A stretch of 64,000 nt of DNA from Neorhizobium sp. SOG26 (GCF_003491345.1 NZ_CP025512.1:1364001-1428000); one strand, 5' to 3'; counted from the stretch's first letter, positions 26,801 through 40,206 are shown. Notes: generated by a model not told the origin, from the sequence alone. Translations and numbers: made by a program.

Positions 26801-27130
26801 TCAGTGCGCCAGGATGACCTTCGGCTTCAACTGGCCTGAAGGCGCGCGGTCGAAGATCTGGTAGACCTGCGGGTTGCGCAGAGGCATCTCGCTCTCATCA
26901 TGCTCAAGGTTTTGCTCCGAAACATAAGCGACGTATTCGCTTTCGTCGTTTTCGGCGAGCAGATGGTAGAACGGCTGGTCCTTCGCTGGGCGGATTTCGG
27001 CTGGAATAGAATTCCACCATTCGTCTGTATTGGCGAATTCCGGATCCACATCGAACACCACGCCCCTGAACGGAAAGACCTTGTGGCGAACCACTTCACC
27101 GATGGTAAATTTGGCGTTTCTCTGTTTCAT
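26801..27130 (-). CDS. hspQ: Heat-shock protein HspQ (hemimethylated-DNA-binding YccV family)
   Basis: A 109-residue protein starting MKQRNAKFTIGEVVRHKVFP and continuing with RGVVFDVDPEFANTDEWWNS, QPFYHLLAENDESEYVAYVS and PQVYQIFDRA; these are the core blocks of HspQ/YccV. In enterobacteria HspQ aids turnover of unstable proteins by Lon and binds hemimethylated DNA in vitro. AAAGGA precedes the ATG by nine bases. Upstream on the minus strand CTTGATG (27183-27177) and CCCACATTA at about the right spacing loosely resemble a sigma-32 heat-shock promoter; I give this low weight. Confidence 0.9.
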   Translation of the reverse strand: MKQRNAKFTIGEVVRHKVFPFRGVVFDVDPEFANTDEWWNSIPAEIRPAKDQPFYHLLAENDESEYVAYVSEQNLEHDESEMPLRNPQVYQIFDRAPSGQLKPKVILAH

Positions 27131-27217
27131 GGTGCGACGTCCTTTCGGAACCTAATGTGGGAATAATTTTCTCCGACATCAAGAGACTAATGCATGTCGC
27201 TGGTCTTCGTTCCACTG

Positions 27218-28147
27218 CTAAGCATTGCGCAGGCGGGGCCGTTTCATCTTGGCCGTGGCGAGAATTACACCACCGAGCACGAGAATGATTCCAACGGCGT
27301 GGTAGGTCTCGAATGTTTCCCCGAGGAAGATCACCGCCATGATGATCGAGACCGGAGGCATCATGTAAAGCGTTGCGCCTGCAGTCGCCGGGCCAAAGAC
27401 GCGCACCGTGTGCTGGAAGCAGAAAAAGGCGGCAAGGGAGGCAAGGAGGATGATGCCGGCGATCATCGACCAGGCGTTCAGCGTGGAGGGTAGCAGGCCA
27501 CCATCCCAGTACTCCCAGATCGCGGGCGGCAGGAGCACGAGCGATCCGGAAAAGGACATCAGCCCAAAGAGCGTCAGTGGCGGCACCGCTTGTGCGGCTG
27601 GACGGCGCAGAAGGACCGAATACACGGCAAAGGCGATTGCGGCGGTCAGCATGCCGAAGTCGCCGATGTTGAACCGCATATGCGTGAGGGCGGCCAGATC
27701 GCCGCGCAACACGATTGCCGCGACGCCGGCAAACGCGACGATCATACCGAAGAGCTCACGCAAGCTGATGCGCCGCCCGGCAAAAGCCCATTCCAGCAGG
27801 ATGATAAAAAGCGACGACGTGGTGTAGATCAGCGTGGCGTTGGAAGCGGTCGTCAAAGTCAACGCCCAATAGACCAGCCCGCCGCAGATGCCGATGCTCA
27901 GAAAGCCGAGCCATAACCATAGCCAGGTGTGGTTCCGGACAAAGCCGCGCGCTACCGGCCAGGTTGCGTACAAGATCGGCACCATGATCAGGCCTGACCC
28001 GAACCAGCGAATGAAGGCGGTGATGAACGGTCCGATCTCGCCGATGATGCCGCGCCCGAAAATCAGGTTGCTTGAAAAGAAGACCGGCGCCATCACGAAG
28101 AGGAGCCAGTCGCCAGGCCGGGGCGACTTCGGAGTAGGCGAGGGCAT
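27218..28147 (-). CDS. EamA/DMT-family transporter
   Basis: A roughly 309-residue protein with ten hydrophobic helices in two EamA repeats. Repeat one contains NLIFGRGIIGEIGPFITAFI and WALTLTTASNATLIYTTSSL; repeat two ends with GATLYMMPPVSIIMAVIFLG and HAVGIILVLGGVILATAKMK. This is the drug/metabolite exporter superfamily; substrate unknown. The start is uncertain: ATG 28147 is used, while a TTG at 28168 is possible and neither has a clear ribosome site. Confidence 0.88.
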   Translation of the reverse strand: MPSPTPKSPRPGDWLLFVMAPVFFSSNLIFGRGIIGEIGPFITAFIRWFGSGLIMVPILYATWPVARGFVRNHTWLWLWLGFLSIGICGGLVYWALTLTTASNATLIYTTSSLFIILLEWAFAGRRISLRELFGMIVAFAGVAAIVLRGDLAALTHMRFNIGDFGMLTAAIAFAVYSVLLRRPAAQAVPPLTLFGLMSFSGSLVLLPPAIWEYWDGGLLPSTLNAWSMIAGIILLASLAAFFCFQHTVRVFGPATAGATLYMMPPVSIIMAVIFLGETFETYHAVGIILVLGGVILATAKMKRPRLRNA

Positions 28148-28185
28148 CGGCGCACCATGCAGTGACAAGACGACTGAAACGGAAA

Positions 28186-28205
28186 CGGCGGGCCGGAGCC
28201 CGCCG
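28186..28205 (-). terminator. glnA terminator
   Basis: CGGCGGGC and GCCCGCCG form a perfect eight-pair stem around a four-base loop; on the minus strand it is followed by TTTCCGTTTC. It begins 28 bases after the glnA stop codon. Confidence 0.7.
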
Positions 28206-28232
28206 CCGAACGCGTGTGACGTGTCGGCCCGA

Positions 28233-29642
28233 TCAGGCCGAGTAGTACATGTCGAACTCGACCGGATGCGGCGTCATTTCGAAGCGCATGACTTCCGTCA
28301 TCTTGAGCTCGATATAGGCGTCGATCTGGTCGTCATCGAATACACCGCCGGCGGTCAGGAACTTGCGGTCCTTGTCGAGGCTTTCGAGCGCTTCACGCAG
28401 CGAACCGCAAACCGTCGGGATCTTCTTCAGCTCCTTCGGCGGCAGGTCGTAGAGATCCTTGTCCATGGCCTTGCCCGGATGGATCTTGTTCTTGATGCCG
28501 TCGAGGCCGGCCATCAGCATGGCAGCGAAGCCGAGATAGGGGTTCTGTGCCGGATCGGGGAAGCGAACTTCGACACGTTTTGCCTTCGGGTTGGAGCCGA
28601 AAGGAATGCGGCAGGATGCAGAACGGTTGCGGGCGGAATAGGCGAGCAGCACCGGCGCTTCATAACCAGGAACGAGACGCTTGTAGGAGTTCGTTGTCGG
28701 GTTGGTGAAGGCGTTGATCGCCTTGGCGTGCTTGATGATGCCGCCGATATAATACAGGCAGCTCTCCGACAGGCCGGCATATTCATCGCCAGCAAAGGTC
28801 GGCTTGCCATCCTTCCAGATCGACTGGTGGACGTGCATGCCCGAGCCGTTGTCGCCAAAGACCGGCTTCGGCATGAACGTCGCCGTCTTGCCATAGGCAT
28901 TGGCAACCTGGTGCACGACGTATTTGTAGATCTGCATCTTGTCGGCGTTGCGCACCAGCGTGTCGAACTTCACGCCGAGCTCGTGCTGGGCGGACGCTAC
29001 TTCGTGGTGATGCTTTTCGACGACGACGCCCATTTCAGCGAGGACCGTCAGCATTTCGGAGCGCATGTCCTGCAGGCTGTCGACCGGCGGAACCGGGAAG
29101 TAACCGCCCTTGACACGCGGACGGTGGCCAAGGTTGCCGGTCTCGTAGTCGGTGTCGTCGTTAGACGGCAGTTCGGACGAGTCGAGCTTGAAGCCGGTGT
29201 TATAAGGATCCGCCTTGTACTTGACGTCGTCAAAGACGAAGAACTCGGGCTCAGGCCCAACGAACACGGTGTCGCCGATCCCGGATGCCTTCAGGTAGGC
29301 TTCGGCCTTCTTGGCGGTGCCGCGCGGATCGCGGTTATAGGCTTCCCCAGAAACCGGATCCAGGATGTCGCAGATGATGACCATGGTCGACTGCGCGAAG
29401 AAGGGGTCCATGTGCACGGTCGCCGGATCCGGCATCAGCACCATGTCGGACTCGTTGATGGCCTTCCATCCGCCGATCGAGGAGCCGTCAAACATGACGC
29501 CGTCGGTGAACATGTCCTCGTCGACAGCGGCAACGTCCATGGTGACGTGCTGCAGCTTGCCGCGGGGATCGGTAAAGCGAAGGTCCACGAACTTGACGTC
29601 GTTTTCCTTGATTTGTTTCATGATTTCGCTTGCGCTCGTCAT
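28233..29642 (-). CDS. glnA: Glutamine synthetase type I
   Basis: A 469-residue class I glutamine synthetase. Landmarks are [36 protein letters not shown], the metal/ATP block [19 protein letters not shown], and the adenylylation segment [13 protein letters not shown] with the regulatory tyrosine near the C-terminus. It fixes ammonium into glutamine in a dodecamer and is shut off by GlnE-mediated adenylylation. GAGGA lies eight bases before ATG. It is second in the glnB-glnA operon, 69 bases after glnB, and should share its sigma-54 promoter. A long open frame antisense to it is a composition artefact. Confidence 0.98.
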   Translation of the reverse strand: MTSASEIMKQIKENDVKFVDLRFTDPRGKLQHVTMDVAAVDEDMFTDGVMFDGSSIGGWKAINESDMVLMPDPATVHMDPFFAQSTMVIICDILDPVSGEAYNRDPRGTAKKAEAYLKASGIGDTVFVGPEPEFFVFDDVKYKADPYNTGFKLDSSELPSNDDTDYETGNLGHRPRVKGGYFPVPPVDSLQDMRSEMLTVLAEMGVVVEKHHHEVASAQHELGVKFDTLVRNADKMQIYKYVVHQVANAYGKTATFMPKPVFGDNGSGMHVHQSIWKDGKPTFAGDEYAGLSESCLYYIGGIIKHAKAINAFTNPTTNSYKRLVPGYEAPVLLAYSARNRSASCRIPFGSNPKAKRVEVRFPDPAQNPYLGFAAMLMAGLDGIKNKIHPGKAMDKDLYDLPPKELKKIPTVCGSLREALESLDKDRKFLTAGGVFDDDQIDAYIELKMTEVMRFEMTPHPVEFDMYYSA

Positions 29643-29711
29643 ATGAACTTCCTCGATGTGCGATGACGATGAAGCCTGCGCTGAGTGCGGCAGGACAATG
29701 AATGGTGGGCT

Positions 29712-30056
<345 letters not shown>

Positions 30057-30109
30057 CTATGTCTCCGCTTCTCCCCTGGCGCAGGTCTTTACCTGCGTGC
30101 GCCTACAAA

Positions 30110-30125
30110 TGCAGGTATCGTGCCA
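30110..30125 (-). promoter_or_regulatory. Sigma-54 promoter of glnB-glnA
   Basis: Minus strand: TGGCACGATACCTGCA. The known RpoN consensus is TGGCACG-N4-TTGC[A/T]; only one base differs, and the GG/GC spacing is exact. Transcription would start about 50 bases before the glnB ATG. The 340-base spacer 30051-30390 contains no gene that I can support; it holds this promoter and a possible NtrC site, and must also carry the promoter of the divergent NAD(P)HX-repair gene. Confidence 0.85.
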
Positions 30126-30296
30126 AAGTCGGAAGAGACATTCAAAAAAATAATGCGGTTTTGCACGAAAACCGGACGACTTTCCCAAACGCTGGCCGTG
30201 GCGGGGATAGTGAGGCCGGAGCGGTCGAGAACATCGTTGGTGAAGGACGCGATAGATCAGAAGTGCGAGCGGGCTTTCGAAGCAATAGATGCGCCT

Positions 30297-30316
30297 TGCG
30301 CCTATTCGGTGTGCAA
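30297..30316. promoter_or_regulatory. Possible NtrC enhancer site
   Basis: TTGCGCC-TATTC-GGTGTGCAA partly matches the NtrC dyad TGCACC-N5-GGTGCA, with an imperfect right half. It lies about 190 bases upstream of the predicted sigma-54 start, a workable enhancer distance. Confidence 0.35.
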
Positions 30317-30390
30317 ATGCCTGCCATTTCGGCATCAGGCACTCTGGAATTCCGCTTGTTTTCTGACCATGCTGCAGTTCCAATAACCTC

Positions 30391-31878
30391 ATGAAGCAGG
30401 AAATCAGCAATCTCATCCTGACACCGACAGAAATGGCCGCCGCAGATGCGTCCAGCGCTCAATCCGGCATTCCCTCGTTGGACCTGATGGAGCGGGCAGG
30501 GCGCGCTGTCGCTGCGTCAGCCTTGCGGCACTTTCCAGGGGCACGTCGATTTGCCGTCCTTTGCGGACCCGGAAACAATGGCGGCGATGGCTATGTCACG
30601 GCGAGAGCGCTCTCCGAAGCAGGCGCCAAAGTTGTCGTGCATTACCTCTGGGACGTGAACGCGCTGAAGGGAGATGCAAAGCGCGCCCTGGAGCTATGTC
30701 CTTTGCCACCCCAAAGATTGGAGCTCTACGAGCCCGCGCGAGGCGATGTGGTTGTCGATGCCTTGTTCGGGGCGGGGCTGGCACGGGAGGTTCCGGAAAC
30801 CATCGTCAACCTGATCGGGCGTGTCGAGCAAGCCGGTGTTCCAGTTCTCGCGGTCGATCTTCCGTCGGGCGTCTGCGGCAGGCGCGGCACTGTGCTCGGC
30901 GCTGCCTTCCGCGCCAGCCATACCGTCACCTTCATGACGCGAAAACCCGGCCACCTCCTGCTTCCCGGGCGTTCTCTGTGCGGTGACATCGAGGTTTTTG
31001 ACATCGGCATCCCGCACAGGATCATCCACTCTGTTGCTGGCCAGACACGTGAGAACACGCCCAATCTTTGGCGTAACCTGATCCCGACACCGGGCGAGGA
31101 AACGCACAAATACCGTCGTGGCCACCTTGCCGTGTTTTCCGGCCCCGCAGGCAAAACCGGCGCCGCCCGCCTCTCCGCGACAGCAGGATTGCACGCCGGC
31201 GCTGGCTTGGTGACGGTGGCGGCGCCGCCGGACGCGATGGCGGACAATTCGGCTCACCTCACGGCAGTGATGCTGCACGAGATCAACGACATGGGCGCCC
31301 TCCGGGACTGGCTGGAGAGCGCCAAGCTATCAGCCTTCGTGCTCGGGCCAGGCTTTGGCGTCGGGAAAAAGGCGCGTGATTTTGTCCTGGCGCTGGACGG
31401 ACGCCCGCTCGTGCTCGACGCAGACGGGATCACATCCTTCCGGGACCACCGCGCGCTGCTGTTCGACGCCTATGCGGGAGGAGCGACACAGTTGGTACTC
31501 ACGCCGCACGAAGGCGAATTCGGGCGGCTGTTTCCAGAACTCGCTGAAGATGCTGAACTTGGCAAGGTGGAGAAAGCCGTCGCGGCGGCAAAACTCGCCA
31601 ATGCCGCCATCGTCTACAAGGGTGCGGACACCGTCATCGCCACCCCGGACGGGCGGGCCTTTATCAACGGCAACGCGCCGCCATGGCTTGCGACCGCCGG
31701 ATCCGGCGATGTGCTCGCCGGGATGATTGGGGCTCTCTTGGCTCAGGGCGTGCCTGCCTTCGAGGCGGCGGCGGCAGGCGTCTATCTGCATGGCGAGGCC
31801 GCCAGGCGCGCAGGGCCAGGAATGACGGCAGAGGATCTTGCCAAGGCCGCCGGCGCAAAACTGGCGCCGCTCGGCTAG
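30391..31878 (+). CDS. nnr: Bifunctional NAD(P)HX epimerase / ADP-dependent dehydratase
   Basis: A 495-residue fusion. The N-terminal YjeF epimerase domain (about 1-215) includes AVLCGPGNNGGDGYVTARAL; the C-terminal ribokinase-like dehydratase domain (about 225-490) includes HKYRRGHLAVFSGPAGKTGA, FVLGPGFGVGKKARDF, PHEGEFGRLFP and the nucleotide-binding ATAGSGDVLAGMIGALLAQG. The enzyme repairs damaged hydrated NADH and NADPH. The ATG at 30391 has no obvious ribosome site. The 3' end overlaps the DUF72 gene on the other strand by four bases. Confidence 0.95.
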   Translation: MKQEISNLILTPTEMAAADASSAQSGIPSLDLMERAGRAVAASALRHFPGARRFAVLCGPGNNGGDGYVTARALSEAGAKVVVHYLWDVNALKGDAKRALELCPLPPQRLELYEPARGDVVVDALFGAGLAREVPETIVNLIGRVEQAGVPVLAVDLPSGVCGRRGTVLGAAFRASHTVTFMTRKPGHLLLPGRSLCGDIEVFDIGIPHRIIHSVAGQTRENTPNLWRNLIPTPGEETHKYRRGHLAVFSGPAGKTGAARLSATAGLHAGAGLVTVAAPPDAMADNSAHLTAVMLHEINDMGALRDWLESAKLSAFVLGPGFGVGKKARDFVLALDGRPLVLDADGITSFRDHRALLFDAYAGGATQLVLTPHEGEFGRLFPELAEDAELGKVEKAVAAAKLANAAIVYKGADTVIATPDGRAFINGNAPPWLATAGSGDVLAGMIGALLAQGVPAFEAAAAGVYLHGEAARRAGPGMTAEDLAKAAGAKLAPLG

Positions 31879-32681
31879 CCGTCGAGCTTTTCCTGCAGGG
31901 CCATCGCGCCATAGGGGGCATTGACCTTGCCCTCATGGATAAAGAAGGCGAACACGTCGCGCGGCTGCTGCCTGGGCTTGCGGCTCGGGTCGATCAGTGG
32001 CAGGTCAACTGGCACGCCGCCTTCCGACCATATCCGCAGCCGATTTGACCAAGCCCGCAGTTCGTCCTCGGCATAACATGTCTTGATCGCTTCCGATCCC
32101 TTCTGAAGTCGGGCATAAGCGAAGTCGGCAGTGACGTCCGCAATCATTGGGTACTCGGCGTGTTCGGCACAGACGGGCGCGACATTATACTTAGCCAGTA
32201 GTTCCACGAACTCCGGCACCTTGAAGCTGTCATGCCGCACCTCGACGACGTGCCTGAGCGGCAGCCCCGAAAGCTCGGCAGGAAGAAGCTGGAGGAAGGC
32301 TTCGAAATCTTCGGGCTCGAACCTCTTCGTCGGCGCGAACTGCCAAAGCAGCGGACCGAGGTGTTCGCCAAGCTCAGCAAGGCCTTGCGAGAGAAACTTC
32401 TCGATCGACGGACCGGCCTCCGCCAGCACCTTCCGGTTCGTAGTGAACCGGCTCGCCTTCAGCGAAAAGATGAAGCCTTCGGGCACTTCCGAAGCCCATT
32501 TGGCGAAGGTTTCCGGCTTTTGCGAGCCGTAATAGGTGCCGTTGACCTCGATCACCTTGAGCTTGCTGGCGGCATATTCAAGCTGCCGCTTCTTCGGCAG
32601 CTTGTCAGGATAGAACGTGCCTTCCCACGGCTCGAAGGTCCAGCCGCCAATGCCCGTCCGGATCGTACCTGCCTTGCTCAT
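31875..32681 (-). CDS. DUF72 family protein (TIM-barrel), copy 1
   Basis: A 268-residue protein starting MSKAGTIRTGIGGWTFEPW, with YPDKLPKKRQLEYAASKLKV, IEVNGTYYGSQKPETFAKWA and FSLKASRFTTNR, the defining blocks of DUF72 (YecE family). The fold is a TIM barrel related to endonuclease IV, and no catalytic activity has been settled. A second member of the same family starts at 63894. The gene overlaps the convergent nnr end by four bases and lies 24 bases downstream of the uvrA stop on the opposite side of transcription flow. Confidence 0.88.
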   Translation of the reverse strand: MSKAGTIRTGIGGWTFEPWEGTFYPDKLPKKRQLEYAASKLKVIEVNGTYYGSQKPETFAKWASEVPEGFIFSLKASRFTTNRKVLAEAGPSIEKFLSQGLAELGEHLGPLLWQFAPTKRFEPEDFEAFLQLLPAELSGLPLRHVVEVRHDSFKVPEFVELLAKYNVAPVCAEHAEYPMIADVTADFAYARLQKGSEAIKTCYAEDELRAWSNRLRIWSEGGVPVDLPLIDPSRKPRQQPRDVFAFFIHEGKVNAPYGAMALQEKLDG

Positions 32682-32705
32682 CGCTCCCCCCCAACGCGCG
32701 GAAAC

Positions 32706-35627
32706 TTATTCCGCGGCTTCGATTTTCTTGAACGGCCGGCGCTCCAGAAGCTCCTTGAGGAACTGCCCGGTGTAGGACCGCTTCTCCTTGACCACCTGTT
32801 CCGGCGTACCGGCGGCAACGACTTCACCGCCTCCGGTACCGCCTTCCGGGCCGATGTCGATGATCCAGTCGGCGGTCTTGATGACCTCGAGATTGTGCTC
32901 GATCACCACTACCGAATTGCCCTGGTTGACGAGCTCGTGCAGCATTTCCAGCAGCTTGGCGACGTCATGGAAATGCAGCCCCGTTGTCGGCTCATCGAGG
33001 ATATAAAGCGTGCGGCCGGTCGACCGCTTCGACAACTCCTTGGCTAGCTTGACGCGCTGCGCCTCACCACCCGAAAGCGTGTTCGCCTGCTGTCCCACCT
33101 TGATATAACCAAGACCGACATCAAACAGCGACTGCAGCTTGTCGCGCACGGCCGGAACGGCGGAAAAGAACTCGACGCCCTCTTCGACTGTCATGTCCAG
33201 CACGTCGGCGATCGACTTGCCCTTGAAGGTGACATCCAGCGTCTCGCGGTTGTAGCGCTTGCCGTGGCAGACATCGCAGGTGACATAGACGTCTGGCAGG
33301 AAGTGCATCTCGATCTTGATGACGCCATCGCCCTGGCAGGCTTCGCAGCGGCCGCCCTTGACGTTGAACGAGAAACGCCCGGGCTGGTAACCGCGCGCCT
33401 TTGCTTCCGGCAGGCCGGCAAACCAGTCGCGGATCGGCGTGAAGGCGCCGGTATAGGTCGCCGGGTTGGAGCGCGGCGTGCGACCAATCGGCGACTGGTC
33501 GATGTCGATCACCTTGTCGATATGCTCGAACCCATCGATCCGGTCGTGCTCGGCCGGGATTTCGCGCGCGCCCATGACGCGACGTGCGGCCGCCTTGTAA
33601 AGCGTCTCGATCAGGAAGGTGGACTTGCCACCGCCAGAAACGCCGGTCACCGCCGTGAAGACACCGAGCGGGATCGCCGCCGTGACATTCTTCAGGTTGT
33701 TGCCACGGGCACCAAAGACCTTGATCTCCTTGCCTTTCTTCGGCTTGCGCCGTTCCGCCGGGACAGCGACGCCAAGCTCGCCCGACAGGTACTTGCCTGT
33801 CAGAGATTTCGGGTTCGCCATCACCTGCTGCGGCGTTCCTTCGGCAACAATCTGGCCGCCATGGATACCTGCAGCAGGGCCGATATCCACCACATAATCC
33901 GCCGTCAGGATCGCGTCCTCGTCGTGCTCCACAACGATCACCGTATTGCCGATGTCGCGCAGGTGCTTGAGCGTTTCGAGCAGGCGGGCATTGTCGCGCT
34001 GGTGCAGCCCGATCGACGGCTCGTCAAGAACGTAAAGGACGCCGGTAAGACCTGAGCCGATCTGCGATGCGAGCCGGATACGCTGGCTTTCACCACCCGA
34101 CAGGGTGCCGGAATTGCGCGACAGGCTGAGGTAATCCAGCCCTACGTCGTTCAGGAAGCGAAGGCGCTCGCGGATCTCTTTCAGGATTCGAACTGCGATC
34201 TCATTCTGCTTGGCGTTCAACTGTTCCGGCAGTGCCTCGAACCAGTCGCGCGCCACCTTGATCGACATGTCCGTGACCTGTCCGATATGCAGCTTGTTGA
34301 TCTTCACCGCCAGCGCCTCTGGCTTTAGACGGAAACCGTTGCAGGCGGGGCAGGGGGCGGCCGACATGTAGCGCTCGATTTCCTCCCGCGCCCAGGCTGA
34401 ATCCGTTTCCTTCCAGCGCCGTTCGAGGTTCGGAACGATGCCCTCGAAGTTCTTCACCGTCTTGTAGGAGCGGGCGCCATCGGCATAGTGGAACTCGATC
34501 TTCTCCTCGGTCCCATGCAGGATCGCCTTCTGGGCGGCTTCCGACAGCTCGTTCCAGCGGCTGGAGAGCTTGAAGCCGAATGACTTGCCGAGCGCCTCGA
34601 GCGTCTGGTTGTAATATGGCGAGCTGGACTTTGCCCAAGGCGAAATCGCTCCATCCCGCAGCGTTCGCGCGGGCTCCGGCACGATCAGGTTCTCGTCCAC
34701 CTTCTGCTGCGAGCCGAGACCATCGCAAGTCGGGCAGGCCCCGAAGGGATTGTTGAAGGAGAACAGGCGCGGTTCGATCTCTGGGATCGTGAAGCCGGAC
34801 ACAGGGCAGGCGAACTTCTCGGAGAACAGCACCCGTTCATGAGTTTCGTTGAGCGACTTGTTGGCCGAACCGCCGGCAGCTGTTTCTGAGGCAGGCAGCG
34901 GCTTGTCGGCGAACTCAGCGATCGCCAAGCCGTCCGCGAGCTTCAGTGACGTCTCGAGGCTGTCCGCCAAGCGCGCCGAGATGTCGGAGCGAACCACGAG
35001 GCGGTCAACGACGACATCGATGTCGTGCTTGTACTTCTTGTCCAGCGCAGGGACATCGGCAATCTCGTAGAATTGCCCGTCGACCTTTACGCGCTGGAAG
35101 CCCTTCTTCATCAGTTCAGCGAGTTCCTTCTTGTACTCGCCTTTGCGGCCGCGGATCATCGGCGCCAGGATGTAGAGGCGCGTGCCTTCCTCGAAGGTGA
35201 GGATTCGGTCGACCATCTGGCTGACGGTCTGGCTCTCGATCGGAAGTCCCGTCGCAGGTGAATAAGGAACGCCCACGCGCGCAAACAGCAGGCGCATGTA
35301 GTCGTAGATCTCGGTGACGGTGCCGACCGTTGAACGCGGATTGCGCGACGTCGTCTTCTGTTCGATGGAGATCGCCGGGGAAAGACCCTCGATCTGGTCG
35401 ACATCCGGCTTCTGCATCATTTCCAGGAACTGGCGCGCATAGGCCGAAAGGCTCTCGACGTAACGCCGCTGGCCTTCCGCATAAATGGTGTCGAATGCCA
35501 GGGAAGACTTGCCGGAGCCGGACAACCCCGTCATCACGATCAGTGAGTTGCGCGGAAGATCGAGATCGATCCCCTTCAAATTGTGCTCGCGCGCACCACG
35601 TATCGAAATGGTCTTTAGTTCACTCAT
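32706..35627 (-). CDS. uvrA: UvrABC excinuclease subunit A
   Basis: A 973-residue DNA damage-recognition ATPase. First nucleotide site [12 protein letters not shown], zinc modules [10 protein letters not shown] and [14 protein letters not shown]...[10 protein letters not shown], signatures [19 protein letters not shown] and [18 protein letters not shown], Walker [16 protein letters not shown] and [14 protein letters not shown], second Walker [12 protein letters not shown]. UvrA loads UvrB in nucleotide excision repair. I start at ATG 35627 because GAAGG lies seven bases upstream; ATG 35633 overlaps that site. It is divergent from ssb with a shared LexA box. Confidence 0.98.
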   Translation of the reverse strand: MSELKTISIRGAREHNLKGIDLDLPRNSLIVMTGLSGSGKSSLAFDTIYAEGQRRYVESLSAYARQFLEMMQKPDVDQIEGLSPAISIEQKTTSRNPRSTVGTVTEIYDYMRLLFARVGVPYSPATGLPIESQTVSQMVDRILTFEEGTRLYILAPMIRGRKGEYKKELAELMKKGFQRVKVDGQFYEIADVPALDKKYKHDIDVVVDRLVVRSDISARLADSLETSLKLADGLAIAEFADKPLPASETAAGGSANKSLNETHERVLFSEKFACPVSGFTIPEIEPRLFSFNNPFGACPTCDGLGSQQKVDENLIVPEPARTLRDGAISPWAKSSSPYYNQTLEALGKSFGFKLSSRWNELSEAAQKAILHGTEEKIEFHYADGARSYKTVKNFEGIVPNLERRWKETDSAWAREEIERYMSAAPCPACNGFRLKPEALAVKINKLHIGQVTDMSIKVARDWFEALPEQLNAKQNEIAVRILKEIRERLRFLNDVGLDYLSLSRNSGTLSGGESQRIRLASQIGSGLTGVLYVLDEPSIGLHQRDNARLLETLKHLRDIGNTVIVVEHDEDAILTADYVVDIGPAAGIHGGQIVAEGTPQQVMANPKSLTGKYLSGELGVAVPAERRKPKKGKEIKVFGARGNNLKNVTAAIPLGVFTAVTGVSGGGKSTFLIETLYKAAARRVMGAREIPAEHDRIDGFEHIDKVIDIDQSPIGRTPRSNPATYTGAFTPIRDWFAGLPEAKARGYQPGRFSFNVKGGRCEACQGDGVIKIEMHFLPDVYVTCDVCHGKRYNRETLDVTFKGKSIADVLDMTVEEGVEFFSAVPAVRDKLQSLFDVGLGYIKVGQQANTLSGGEAQRVKLAKELSKRSTGRTLYILDEPTTGLHFHDVAKLLEMLHELVNQGNSVVVIEHNLEVIKTADWIIDIGPEGGTGGGEVVAAGTPEQVVKEKRSYTGQFLKELLERRPFKKIEAAE

Positions 35628-35751
35628 CGTCATGCCTTCGGGGGAGGTTTGAAGGTCCTTATGTAGTGATTGATCGGCGGGTGTCGAGCCGAAACCGGCT
35701 CAGGTCACCGGCCAATTCGACTCGGATTGACTCCAGTATAATGACGAACTA

Positions 35752-35766
35752 GAACAAATAAAGAAC
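35752..35766. promoter_or_regulatory. LexA (SOS) box shared by uvrA and ssb
   Basis: GAAC-AAATAAA-GAAC, an exact match to the alphaproteobacterial LexA site GTTC-N7-GTTC read on the other strand. An extra GAAC half-site lies six bases to the left (35746-35749). It sits 125 bases before uvrA and 108 before ssb. TATAAT at 35737-35742 on the plus strand may be the ssb -10 element, placing the box at the transcription start. Confidence 0.85.
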
Positions 35767-35873
35767 AAAATACACTGTGGATTACGATGGTGAACCGCCC
35801 CATGCCCGGCAGGCTTGGGGTAAGGTGAGGCGGAAACGAAGAGCCGCTGTGCGGCGGCGGATAAGGTGAGACT

Positions 35874-36422
35874 ATGGCTGGAAGCGTCAACAAGGTTATT
35901 CTCATTGGTAATGTTGGGGCAGATCCGGAGATCCGCCGCACCCAGGACGGCCGGCCGATCGCAAATCTGCGTATCGCAACGTCCGAACAGTGGCGGGATC
36001 GCAATACCGGCGAGCGCCGCGAAAAGACCGAATGGCACAATGTCGTGGTCTTCAATGAAGGCCTGACGAAGGTCGTGGAGCAATACGTCAAGAAGGGCGC
36101 CAAGCTCTACATCGAGGGCCAGCTCCAGACCCGCAAGTGGCAGGACCAGAGCGGCAATGACCGTTACTCGACCGAAATCGTGCTCCAGGGCTTCAACTCC
36201 ACCCTGACCATGCTGGATGGTCGCGGCGAAGGCGGCGGCGATCGTGGCGGTTACGGCGGTGGTGGTGGCCGCAGCAACGACTTCGGCGGTGGCGGTGATG
36301 ACTTCGGTGGCGGTGGCGATTACGAGCGCCGTCCGTCCGGTGGCGGTGCAGGCCGCGGCGGCAGCCAGCCCGCGAGTGGCGGAGGTTTCTCCCGCGATCT
36401 CGACGACGACATCCCGTTCTGA
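35874..36422 (+). CDS. ssb: Single-stranded DNA-binding protein
   Basis: A 182-residue SSB. The OB-fold (about 1-110) has [40 protein letters not shown] and [21 protein letters not shown] glycine-rich disordered linker (about 125-170) follows, and the tail ends [11 protein letters not shown], the acidic tip that docks replication and repair partners. Divergence from uvrA with a LexA box between them implies damage-inducible expression of at least one of the pair. Confidence 0.98.
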   Translation: MAGSVNKVILIGNVGADPEIRRTQDGRPIANLRIATSEQWRDRNTGERREKTEWHNVVVFNEGLTKVVEQYVKKGAKLYIEGQLQTRKWQDQSGNDRYSTEIVLQGFNSTLTMLDGRGEGGGDRGGYGGGGGRSNDFGGGGDDFGGGGDYERRPSGGGAGRGGSQPASGGGFSRDLDDDIPF

Positions 36423-36431
36423 CTAGACACA

Positions 36432-36461
36432 AAAATGGCGGCCTCGGGCCGCCATTTTCTT
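36432..36461. terminator. Bidirectional terminator between ssb and marC
   Basis: AAAATGGCGGCC (36432-36443) and GGCCGCCATTTT (36447-36458) form a long stem with a three-base loop, flanked by T-rich tracts on both strands. It serves two convergent genes. Confidence 0.85.
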
Positions 36462-36480
36462 TGTTGATGTCTTCGCTAGC

Positions 36481-37110
36481 TCAGAGGTTGAAGGCAGAGC
36501 GGATCCCGTCGAGAACGAACTGCACGGAAAGTGCGGCAAGGATCACACCGAGCAGTCGCGTCAGGATGGCGCGTCCCGTTACCCCGAGGAAACGGTCAAG
36601 CTGCTCTGCGATCAACAGGGTCGCGTAAAGCACCGCCATGATCAGCGCTATGATGCCGATCAGCAGCGCCCGGTCTAGCGGGCCGGGGAACGTCCCGGAA
36701 AGCAGCACGGTGGCGGAGATCGCGCCTGGCCCGGCGATCAGCGGCAGGGCGAGAGGGAAAACCGAGATATTCTGGATGTGGTCGATGGTGATCGCCGCCT
36801 TGGACGTCTTTTCCTTGCGCTCCTGCCGGCGCTCAAACACCATCTCGAACGAGATCCAGAACAGAAGCAGGCCGCCGGCGATGCGGAAGGCGCCGATCGA
36901 AATGCCGAGCAGGCCGAGCACGCTTGAGCCGAACAGGGCAAAGACGGCAAGGATCCCGAAAGCAATGATCGAGCCCCGGAAAGCCACCTGGCGGCGCTGC
37001 ACCGCCGTCATCCCGACGGTGAGACCCAGGAACACCGGGGCAAGCCCGGGCGGGTCGAGGGTCACCAACATCGTTGTCAGGGCATTGACCAGCATATCCG
37101 GCGTTGGCAT
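36481..37110 (-). CDS. marC: MarC-family integral membrane protein
   Basis: A 209-residue protein with six hydrophobic helices. Diagnostic blocks are TMLVTLDPPGLAPVFLGLT, IGAFRIAGGLLLFWISFEMV and FPLALPLIAGPGAISATVLL. Once thought to be a multidrug-resistance protein, the MarC/UPF0056 family has no proven transport function. AAGGAG precedes ATG 37110 by five bases. Convergent with ssb, divergent from gyrA. Confidence 0.9.
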   Translation of the reverse strand: MPTPDMLVNALTTMLVTLDPPGLAPVFLGLTVGMTAVQRRQVAFRGSIIAFGILAVFALFGSSVLGLLGISIGAFRIAGGLLLFWISFEMVFERRQERKEKTSKAAITIDHIQNISVFPLALPLIAGPGAISATVLLSGTFPGPLDRALLIGIIALIMAVLYATLLIAEQLDRFLGVTGRAILTRLLGVILAALSVQFVLDGIRSAFNL

Positions 37111-37271
37111 CGGCTCTCCTTCTGGGCTGCAAATCCTTGCAGTTGGGTCGCAAGATTGTTAGGACAAGCCAACCGGGAATGGAAGCCTGCCAAGGCGACG
37201 GCTTGTACGTTCCTGGACCTCTGAATACGGCGCATCCAAGCCGCGAAATCTGTTCAAAACCTTGCCCGAAA

Positions 37272-37301
37272 TTGGCGCCTCCCGCTGCTTTCGGCTATAA
37301 A
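37272..37301 (+). promoter_or_regulatory. Possible vegetative promoter of gyrA
   Basis: TTGGCG (37272-37277), 18-base spacing, TATAAA (37296-37301). The distance to the gyrA start gives a leader of about 30 bases. Read by eye only. Confidence 0.4.
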
Positions 37302-37337
37302 AATGCAACTGATTCCGAACAAAGATCGTGATCCGAT

Positions 37338-40178
<2,841 letters not shown>

Positions 40179-40206
40179 GTCGCGCCGCCAACACCGAGAG
40201 ACAAAG

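Noticed and set aside
27888..29666. 592-codon open frame on the plus strand antisense to glnA
   Set aside because: It mirrors the glnA codons in a high-GC gene, has no ribosome site or recognisable domain, and its composition (Arg, His and Val rich) is typical of shadow frames.
35727..35742. TTGACT and TATAAT as a complete promoter for ssb
   Set aside because: The two hexamers are only four bases apart, far from the 16-18 needed; only the -10-like part is kept as a possibility.
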